22,271 bases of DNA from Trileptium ribeirensis (taxonomy: Eukaryota > Nematoda > Enoplea > Enoplida > Thoracostomopsidae). The notes beneath the pieces are model-generated. The model saw only the letters and a program-made list of their open reading frames with translations. It had not been told where the DNA came from and made no database searches. The translations under genes were made by a program, and so were the position numbers. The stretch lies in contig JASANE010024845.1 of the NCBI GenBank assembly GCA_030248225.1, positions 1 through 22,271 on the forward strand, given 5' to 3'. This document shows, in pieces, positions 1 through 9,800 of this stretch. Each line of letters opens with the position of its first letter. Positions within the stretch are counted from its first letter, which is position 1.

Positions 1-201
1 CGGCGAGATAACCGGATGGAACACTTCAAAACATTCAACAAAGTCATTGGCTATCGAGGATGGACGGGGGAACCAGGCTGCATATTATGTGTGGTGACAG
101 AAGGCAATGTAGTCATAACGGCATTCGTCCACAACCACCCAGTTCATGTGCGGCGACGAAAGTATGAATTGACACATCGTTATGGTGCTAAACGGGTGTA
201 A
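1..201 (+). CDS. C-terminal part of a FLYWCH-like zinc-finger ORF (5' end outside window)
   Basis: The frame is open from base 1, so the 5' end is outside the window; it closes with TAA at 199-201. The 66 visible codons contain GCILCVVTEGNVVITAFVHN followed by HP. This resembles the second half of a FLYWCH zinc finger (GC, a short beta strand ending TxGNVV, then HNHP), a domain found in DNA-binding proteins and fused to some Mutator-like transposases. A very basic tail (VRRRKYE, then RYGAKRV) follows. The usual WxC is reduced to W with no adjacent Cys, so the finger may be divergent or decayed. It lies antisense in the VPS13 locus and is followed by a polyadenylation signal. Start choice: the ATG at 16 is in frame but need not be the real start. 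The family call is tentative; a transposon-derived fragment is as likely as a host gene. Confidence 0.45.
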   Translation, partial: RRDNRMEHFKTFNKVIGYRGWTGEPGCILCVVTEGNVVITAFVHNHPVHVRRRKYELTHRYGAKRV

Positions 202-246
202 ATGAAGATATTGTATATGTAAATATTCATGTTGTGTATATTTGTA

Positions 247-252
247 AATAAA
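247..252 (+). promoter_or_regulatory. Polyadenylation signal AATAAA
   Basis: Canonical AATAAA 45 bases after the stop codon at 199-201, in an AT-rich stretch. Its position fits the 3' end of the plus-strand ORF that ends at 201. The hammerhead motif begins nine bases further on. Confidence 0.5.
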
Positions 253-260
253 ATGAAAAA

Positions 261-348
261 ACGTAGCGGTAGCCTACAGCCGCCTGATGAGGCCCTTGGT
301 ACGGCCGAAACGTTTTTCTGCAGCTGTCAACGTCACCCACCGTTGCGT
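261..348 (+). ncRNA. Hammerhead ribozyme motif (type I topology)
   Basis: All conserved core pieces are present in order. CTGATGA is at 284-290. Stem II is GGCC (291-294) with GGCC (303-306) around an 8-base loop. GAAA is at 307-310. Stem III is ACGTT (310-314) with AACGT (329-333). The cleavage triplet GTC ends at 334. An outer stem I of 10 pairs, two of them G-U, joins 261-270 to 339-348, so stem I is the open helix (type I). The weak point is next to the core: 271-283 faces only 335-338, and A335 opposite C283 does not pair. Inner stem I is therefore missing or replaced by a large asymmetric loop, and self-cleavage is uncertain. Segment 266-283 could also fold on itself (GCGG with CCGC). 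Type I hammerheads are known in Penelope-like elements and other retroelements; I see no reverse transcriptase here. Confidence 0.72.
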
Positions 349-349
349 A

Positions 350-425
350 TGAATATATACACATACTATATAAACATATACATATATCATATGTACATAT
401 ATTATATACATATAAATAAGCGTAA
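350..425. repeat. AT/AC-rich simple repeat
   Basis: Degenerate ATAC/ATAT microsatellite-like tract directly after the hammerhead motif. No coding signal. Confidence 0.7.
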
Positions 426-441
426 TGCCCATGACTCACCA

Positions 442-484
442 CCACCGGTCCCCACCGGTGGGGGGGGGGCAAAACCGGGGTTTT
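442..484. repeat. Two adjacent hairpins with a G-run
   Basis: CCACCGGT (442-449) pairs perfectly with ACCGGTGG (454-461) over a CCCC loop. A run of G (460-469) follows, then AAAACC (471-476) pairs with GGTTTT (479-484). The GC content is far above the flanks. It may be the end of a transposable element; function unknown. Confidence 0.55.
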
Positions 485-734
485 TCATCTACTAACTTCC
501 TCCCCCTGCGTAAATATTGTTTATAACCAGCTTCTCTAAGTGAAAAATTAATTATTTATTTCAGAAGAGGAGAACATAAAAACTTTACGAATAATAGTGA
601 GGTCGCCTGAAAAGTGAATACAGATACTGATAAATATGTCACATTACAACATTGCGATAAAACTGTCCGATAATTAAAAAACTTTACCACAGGGCCAAAC
701 TCTTTCAACGCACAACGCGAAAGAACGTACGTAC

Positions 735-899
735 TTGTATATGAGACGTTAAGAATATTGATTTGACCCCGTATTCATTCGTAATATGAGCAACGATGCA
801 CCACGTGTCACCGGGATGCGAAACCTTGGGCAGTCCGTAATATCTCGATTCCGCTCGGGTAACGTCAATATCACGCACAGTGTTTTGAACGTTCGGGAA
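735..899 (-). CDS. VPS13: VPS13-like exon 11 (last in window)
   Basis: 55 codons, phase 0 to 0. It starts FPNVQNTVRDIDVTRAESRY and ends NEYGVKSIFLTSHIQ. Acceptor attgtag at the right edge; strong donor gtacgtacg at the left. The closing pattern (hydrophobic strand, then GVKSIFLTSHIQ) fits the VPS13 segment that comes before the ILN-type strand of the next repeat. The next downstream exon is not found in 1-734 and must lie outside the window. Confidence 0.78.
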
Positions 900-3800
900 C
901 TACAATAAATATTACTATTAATTTCAAAACATTAAAATATTACGCTACACATCTTTCTTAGCAACACAAATCACTTTTCCGAACAAAAGAAGCTTGAAGT
1001 TACCACAGTTTGTCAATGTGAAACCACACATTTAGCATTGTCAAATCCTTCAAGGCTCTCTAGCACTCCATCGAGGGGCAACGTGACGGCAATTTGATGC
1101 ACGTTTTAAACTAATGACCAAAAATAGTAATTTACTACGCACAGAAATGAAGAAAAATTTTGCATCTTTTATGACATATTTTACGTTGGAGGGCACTAGC
1201 GCATATGGTGCGCAAAACTCAAACACTGTCGGTTTAATTGTACTTAACAACTCTGGAAAACCAATAAACCCACTAATGCATTATAAGTACAATCAAACTT
1301 TAATATTAATATTTATGGCCTGTCCACTGTAAAGGGATGGAGATACCGCCACTTTCCAAATCCCCCCTTGTTCGTGACATTCCCCCTTGTCTACCACCAT
1401 CCCCCATTCGGCCGAAACCTCCCATGTTCGACTAAATTCAAAAGAAAATTTTATATCACAAAATTTATGTTTTAGTATACAAAATATTTTTAAACATAAA
1501 CTACCACTACATAATTATATTACCACTATTTCTAATGCCAAAATATCGTTTTATAGCTTAAAAAAATATACGCCACAGTAAACTACATAAAAATTGAAAT
1601 GATTTAGTATATACGAACCTCGCTCGAAAGAAATTCGTTCTAAATATAGAATTAATTTGTTGTTTTTGTTGTTGCTATTAAATTGTTAATTTTATTACTT
1701 TCGATATGTCGTAGGAGACACTCACTTGCAGTTAGCGCCATACGGCTGGCTTCTCTAAAGAGGGGGCTTATAATTTTCGGAGCCCCCCGGCAAAAACGGT
1801 TGGGGTTCCTAGCGAAATTTTTGGCTTCTCCAGGTAAAAACACCTCCAGCTGACATAAAAGTTGACAAATACTTTTGTGAAGTTAAAAATTTGATTAATT
1901 TCAGCAAAACAAATTGGCTAAAAAGTTGCTTTTAACCTCAATAGCGACGTTTTTACACCGCTTGTGTGGCAATTTATTAATAATTTTGCGTTTTCCGATA
2001 AAAACATTTAATTTTAAAAATTTTCATATTTCAATAGCGACGTTTTTACACCGCTTGTGTGGCAATTTGTTATTAATTTTGCGTTTTCCTGTAAAAACAT
2101 TTAATTTTAAAAATTTTCATATTTCGACCCCCACGTCTCCCCAAATCCACGCCACCTGGCAAAATCTGGCGTCCCAGTTCCGAATTAGGGGATCCCTGAG
2201 TTCATGGCTCCGGGCAAAATATTCAGCGAATAGAGAAGCCAATATGAGGCAGTCATTTCGTTACGAGTAGATACACCGATTGTTTCAGACAAAAACGAAG
2301 AATTAAACAGAAAACTACTCCAAAATGGTAAAAATGGCACTCGAAGTCGATTTAACATGAGCAATTTCGTACCATTTGAGTGTGAGTTCTATAAATAATA
2401 CTCCTTATAACGGATTTTCTACCAGTTAAGATTATATAAAATGCTTACAACTTCTACAGTCGGCATGAAAGACGAACACCTGGTAATAAATTATCAGAAA
2501 CGTCCATATTGAGTCACATATTAGGACTTCAACTAACGAGGATTTTGACTGCACCCCACGATAAAAATGTTGATTTATACAGCCAGATTTAGTTATACGT
2601 ATAGTAACTCAGACACTTTATATGTGTCACTGCCAACCTGGACGTTTACAATCGCTTCGGTGTTTTCCTCGGATCGAATGTAAGAAACACGTCGCGTAAT
2701 GTTCGTTTGCTTTCCAGCAACTGGCCGTAGGCCCATTGACTCACCAACCGGGAGTGGAACACCAAGACATTGTTTGATATTGACATCGGTAGCAACCTAA
2801 AGAAACAATATTAAAAGAGGTAAAACATACAGTTACGGACAAAAATAACAGGAAGCTTTTGAAGATTTGGCACATTTTTCGCGAATAACAACGGAATCGC
2901 TGATAATTTTCCGCGAATGAATCGCGAATTTGAATAAATGTGCTTTTATTTCTGTCCGTAAACCGTAAAAGACGACTCAAACTTTCCTTTTAAAACAGAC
3001 TCATATGCGGATAAGCTTAGCCTAATACAACGTTAATGCTAGCCTTCGCAGTGATTATTAAATAAAACTGCTTCGTTTCTTAGAAAGTAAAGCATTTGAG
3101 CGATAAAGTTCATGCATACTCCAACACTTTTATATGTTAGTAAATAAATTCTTCCGAGCGTTCAAAATCAAACATGCCCGCCGACTTGGGTGAAACATAT
3201 TGTGTATAAATGAATGAAAATTGCATCAAATCTCTGAGTTACTTGTAACGAATCTGTTGAGAGAACTTGCAACTCAAGACCACTGTTGTTCACCAAAACA
3301 TAAGGAGTATCAAATCTTCTAGCTGCAGTTGTCGTAGGTAACGTTTGATTCGCTGCGTTACCAAAAACCTATAAAGCAAAACGAAGAAAAATACTGTGAA
3401 GTGATTTACTGAACGCACACATAATCTTCAAAATTTTATAATAATTATAAATAGATAATAAAAGATTTTATAATAATAATAAAAGAAGCTCACTTGCGAG
3501 CCAGAATTCGAGTGGTGAGAACAATCCCCCGAAGTCTGTTGTAAAAGCACACAAACAAAGCCTACAGACAGTACGCAGGTGCAGCACCTACAGACAGTAC
3601 GCAGGTGCAGCATTATATAAACCGTGAGTGATGAGTCATAGTTACGCCCGCCTCTTTTGATAGCCAACGTATGCAGTAGACAAAACATTATACAACGAGT
3701 ACAAAAAGAATGAACTAATAATTTAATAATTCAATAAAACCCTAAATTGACCATGAAAAGCACGTTAAAGAATTCAAACCGACACTTGAGAAAAATCTCA

Positions 3801-6800
3801 TTTTTCATACCAAGTATGAAGCAGAAGTGTGAAAAATATTTGCCACACAATATATTTGACACTTGCAATCAGCTTGTTTGCCCAGAAAACCCCATATACG
3901 ACACTAAAAGCAACAAAAAACACACATTTAGGTGCATTTCCCACGACTTTTCACCAAATATGAAATTTGGCGCCAACTATAAGCTTATAGACTCCAGATT
4001 GGGAGGTAGTTGAAAAACTTGTTACATATCATTGGAAAGCCCTGGTAAAGCTACATGGAATAGGCCTATTAGTTTGCGAATACCTCGTTTACTTATTGTG
4101 AGAAAAGTCGCAAAAACTGCAGGGTGTGCCCGAAAAATGGGCCAAAATGACGTCATTTTGCTCCATAACTTTTTCCACGGGAAAAAATTCAAAAATCGAG
4201 CTCCGTCACTACACCTAAATCGACCATTGCGGTTCCAATGAGCTATCTTGCATCAAAATCCGCCCAACCGTTATCGAGATCCAGGTGCGACAGTCACACA
4301 CACAGACACATAGACAGGACCTCCTCAACCCCCCTCCAGAGCCAAAATAGAAAATTCTCGTTCCAGTCGCTCGCTTCGCTCGCAAGTGGAATGACCTCTC
4401 GAATTCAAAGACTATTAGCTAGGGTGTATCAAATGATTTAATTAAACCGTAAAGTATTGAGTGATATAAAGCTAAACATGCATCGAGCAGAGCCGAAATA
4501 ACTAGGACGCCTCTCTGCACCTTGTTGTAAGAACAAACAAGAAGATCAAATCATAATTCCATCGTTATCTCGCAGTTGTGCATGAATACTCTCTGCGGTC
4601 AATTAGATACAGTGAAATTAGTCCGCCGGAGCCATTTGCGCCGACCAATCCTCAATATTTGATGTAGTTTTTGTCTTTTCGAAGACGACGCATAATTATA
4701 ATCGTGTATGCGGTATTGTATTTATGACATATACCAAGAGCCGATGATAGTCGACTCTACTAAACCGTGTGACATTCTTCAACTTTTACATATTAACGCC
4801 TGCGGCCGAAAACATGATTCGCGACAACCAATTTCTTAGACCACCACATTACTTGCAGGTTTTTGATCCGCCGATTTATATCCCACCCAAGTGTGTTTGA
4901 ATTACTACGTTCACACCCCTCCTAGATCTTCGATCCACTTTTAAGACCCTTAGTTTCTCCGACCCACTTTTGCGACCCCCAGGTTTTTGACCCACTACAA
5001 ATTAAAAATAACAATTTTGTGAGTCGAAAGCCTGGAGAAGTCTGCAAAAGTGGGTCGAAAAGCTGGGGGTCCGAATCTACTGGCTCGAAAACCTAAAGAG
5101 GGTCTTGGATGTGGTGGTCACAAGAACATGGGTGGGGTAGGTCATTTTGTCGACCCACTTGTGAATCGAAGACGTGGGAGGGGTAAGGGCGAAAATCATC
5201 GCGAGGTATCGCGGGCGTTAATATGGGGAAGCTGAAGAGTGTGAAGTCGGCTATCATCGGGTCTTGCTTGTATTCATACAGTAGGTTTGCGAGATCCAAG
5301 TTTTAGTCGCGGTATTTGCCGATTTCTGGCAAAACCCTTAGCATTATCTGCAACGTGAGACAACAGTGGTTTGCACTCCAGCAGTTTCGATGTACATTGT
5401 ACTAGCGATATGTATAATTAAGTAAAACGTATTATGTTAATGCTGCACAATTTGCAGTATTTGTTCGCTGCTACGTAATTTACTGAGTACTTTCCACTGT
5501 GCTATAGCTGCCTTATTGTATACAACCAAAAGTCCGAAACAATTATTTTAAAATGAAATATTATTTATATTGACGTGATTAAAACGGAAGGAAATTATAC
5601 ATAACTTCTTAACAAAACGCAAACGCGATTGCAATTTTTTAATAAATGTACACACACAAAAGCCAGCACAACATAAGTGAAAACCCAAACCACATCGTTA
5701 TGCTAAGCAACCCTCAAGAGTCAACTTACTTCACCAAGTTTCTTTAGACAGTCGATTGCCGATTTTGTTACCGTTACTTGAAGCATATCAGTCGATAGAA
5801 TGGCGACGGCCATTTCGGGAGGCGAAAACGTGGACTCGTCATCTTCGACATCTAACTCACTGCACTTCTGAGCCTAAAAATAACTATATCTAGTAACTCG
5901 CAAGCGAGGGTGAAATGGGTGAGCGTGGTTTCATTGTTAAATTATTGTTTTGTTTAGTCACCTGTAATGCAGCGTTCACAGAAAAATGTGTTCACTCATG
6001 GCACATTGCAGCACGTATGTGCATGCTTACTGCTGCAAAACATTTTTGAAACATGTAGCAATAACTCGTATTATTGTTCCATATTTTTAGTGCAATATGT
6101 AGTTGTGCCCATTGCATGATTTTTGTAACAATGTTGGTTGTTGCTACAATTATTATTAATATGTTTTGTAGCAACACGTGGCATCGCTTCGTCAGTTTAG
6201 ATGTAGCACTAATGATGAACATTGACACAAATTTAGTGCAATAAGGAATGTGGCGCTACAGATTTTGCAGCAATAAGCAATATGAATGCCACAAATTCTG
6301 TAGGTATAAACATGACAACACATTTTAAATGTAGCACTAATCATGAACATTGATACAAATTTAGTGCAATAAGGAATGTGACGCTACAGATTTTGCAGCA
6401 AAAAGCAATATGATTGCCACAAATTCTGTAGGTATAAACATGACAATACATGTTACAATGTGCAGTGAGTGCACACATTTATCTGTGAACGCTGCATAAC
6501 ACGCTGTATTTGATGTGTTTACCACAATAGAACCTCTTGAACACTGAACATTGAAAATCCTAAAATCTCGTCCGCTCTAAACCCATCGAAAACAACTGAC
6601 AACGCATCAAGTATTTATGCCATCAAGTATTTAACCAAACCATCGTATTCAGCCTACCGGAAATTTGTTATTTACCTGCTGAAAATGCGCGTTTCTGCCG
6701 ACCGAGCTTCATTTTTGCACCTCGAAAATATAATTCTGGAGCCTCTTTGAACGAAACGGTTGAACAAAAAATAAGTAAATCCGTCTACCACGTGTGAGTT

Positions 6801-9800
6801 ATGATGCAAACAGACAGCCAAAAAGAATTCTTTTTGCACAGGTGAACTCTATCGAAGCGAATGCACAACTCTGCAGTGTTGATCTAATTCGTTTCTCTTG
6901 ATCTAAATTAGGAAATAACAGCTAATTTTTGGCTAACATAGTAATATAAAATGGTGACGTAAGAACCAAAAAACGCTGAGATAACGTATCCTTGTTCAGA
7001 TTTAGAAAACGAGAATAATGTTATGTTCGAAACTTTCACTCCCTAAGGTATATTTACGACTGGCGAATAAACTCTTTGCATTGTACAGTCTCAGCCATCC
7101 TGAAGCTGATGTGCGTCACCCCACGCTTTTGATGACGTTAGAGATATTTATTCATAAAAACAAGAGTACTATCATCACCTTATGTTGAGTTAAATGAATA
7201 CAAGATCATAAATCAATATTTATTACCAGCCGAGCAAACCCTCATTAAAAGAATAATTATCAAATTATACAGAACATTTTAGAATTAGATTTATATATAA
7301 AGAATAATAAATTTAGAATTAGTTTAAACCATAAAGAATACTTTACTGGGCCCTCCATTCCCATAATTTTGCCAGGCGGGCATGAACCGGCGAGGGGCTC
7401 CGATTTTGCCAAGAGAAAAACGGCAAATACTCATGTTAAAAACACTGCCAAAACCTTTTGATGGAGAGAAAACCGATTTTAAAGCAAATTTTTTACAAAA
7501 TTTGCGAAATTTTTGACTTAAGAGCGGGATTTTAGTACAAATTTTGATCAAATTTTATGTAGTTTGGACCGATTGCAAACAAAAAATTTGCCAAGAGGCA
7601 ATAAACCGGGGAGAGCCCAAAATTTTGCCATAGGGCATGAACATGAGGGCACCTGTTTTGCACCAGGGGGAACCGAAAACTGTCAGGTCCCCCACACCCC
7701 CAATTTTGAGAGCCCAGCTTTAAAATTAGATTAAAGAACAAAAAACAATACTTTAGAATTAGATTAGACATTAAAATATTTCATAGATTAAAGCATAAAG
7801 AATATTTTAGAAGGGTTGAGGATAAAAGTGTTTGACATTTTGTGAAAAACGAGATAAAGTGGTCCGGGGAAAAATTACGACGAATCAGAATACATTAGTG
7901 TTTTTGGCGTATCTACTTCGTTTGTATAGGTACAGTACCCGCCAAAAATGACTGTCGCTCGCTCGCGACTCGCTCGACACTCGCTCGCGACTCGCTCGAG
8001 ACTCGCTCGCGACTCGCTCGAAATAAATTTGTTCTAAAAATAGAATTTTCTATTCATTTAAATAGTTGCGAAATCTCGAGCGAGCCACTCGCTCGCGACT
8101 CGCTCGCGACTCGCTCGAACTCGCTCGCTCGAAATGCGACGGTCATTTTTGGCGAGTACTGTACGGGTATTGAAATGGTGTTTTATGCAGCAAATTCTTG
8201 ATTTTAGGCTGCAAACAAGTTTTATATACACAATTCACTTTTTTATAGCAAAAAATAATGTTTTGTGCATATAAAATTTAGTTACATTATTCAAATGAAT
8301 AATTTATTTCAAATGAAACACCACAAATATTTCAAATAACGCGGATTCTCTTGAGCCTATGCCCGTATACAATAGTCTTATCCCATACAATTATATTAGT
8401 ATCGGTCAATTTGAAAACCGGAATGGATGGACACAATATACAATGTGCTTTCTTTCAAATTTTTAACTGCAGTACATGCTGTTCCGTATATTACCATATT
8501 AATGCTGTGTTTGTTATTTAAACATATTCAAAATTAGATTAAAGCATACAGAATATTTTAGAATTTATTATATTAGAGGTCTTACACTAAATTCCAATTC
8601 CCATGGCCGATAACTGTTCCCAGCTTCAACAGGTTCAATTATGGATTCCCAAGCGCTAAAACGTTCGTTATAGTAGGCGAGTTCTAGCGTCATCGACACT
8701 GCGGCATTGAGCTAAAATAGAAAAAGAAATAATTTATGCCAACAACGAAATTATCGTTAAAAATCTATCAGCAAGAATACAGAGCAAAACAACAATTATT
8801 CCACGTTTTCTTTGGACAAATGAAATATATTCAATGAATGCGTAACATAGAACAGAAACAAAAATAATAAAGCAAAATAAATCCAGCGCATTTAACGAAT
8901 TTTTAAACTTTGCAGTTCCAGCCAGATACCGGTCGCACTATATTATAGCACCGCTCATTGCTAACCCGATTTTCGCTTCTTGCTCGCTATAAAGGTGACA
9001 ATCACTTCTGACCAACTGTGAAACAGTCCAGTTCGTTGGCGATTATACATAGAAAACCTCAGTTATTTTTTACTTTGGCGCTATAACAAACGAAAACCTA
9101 GATTATGTCAGTAATACATAACCACAAACCTTTGTGCTCCAGTTTTTCAAATCCGCGTTCAGCGAAGATTCTAATAACAATAGCGGCACCGTCTTGGTTC
9201 CAATTCCTGCCTCGATGGTGACCATAAACGTATCCAAACGTAAAATGAGCTAAAATATAAGTAAATAAGACAAAAATTGACACAAAATATCTGAATATAT
9301 TCTGAATTGTGTAAACTATCAAATTCCGATTTTGTTGCGATATAACAACCGGCCCACATATGTTTGATTACAACAATAGAATTCCCACTTTTCCACAATT
9401 TGCAGTAAAACCATTGCATATGTTGAAATGGATTCAGCTACATCTGTATAGATATCAAACAATAATTATTTCGGAGTTAAGACTTAACGTGAATGCTGCT
9501 AAGTCATAACAGACAGATTCACAGCGCTGCGTCATTGCAAAAACAATTTATTAGTAACAAGGTCGTCTGTAAAAAAAGAACCTACGGCGATATCTTGTAC
9601 ACAGATTTATTATTGTTTTCTTTGAAGTAATCTGTCACAGCAGTATGCAATGTTCGCGGTTAATGACAGTGAATAACATGCGAGTGTAGCAGACGCTTTA
9701 ACCTGTTATAAGCACAATAAAGTACACATAACATCGAATAAAGACGTAGTCGAAGCACATGGCGATTAAACAATATTCATTTAAACTATAAACAATATTC

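Noticed and set aside
326..328. Alternative GTC cleavage site for the hammerhead
   Set aside because: It would leave stem III only two to three pairs; the GTC ending at 334 gives a 5-bp stem III.
540..640. Possible further VPS13 exon on the minus strand after exon 11
   Set aside because: An acceptor-like ttttcag is followed by a short frame ending in TAA with no VPS13 pattern.
1914..2270. 118-codon plus-strand frame
   Set aside because: Created by a 93-bp tandem duplication inside a non-coding element; the repeat length is a multiple of three.
5050..5299. Overlapping 61- and 68-codon frames
   Set aside because: They fall on the right arm of the fold-back element and its edge; composition follows the repeat units.
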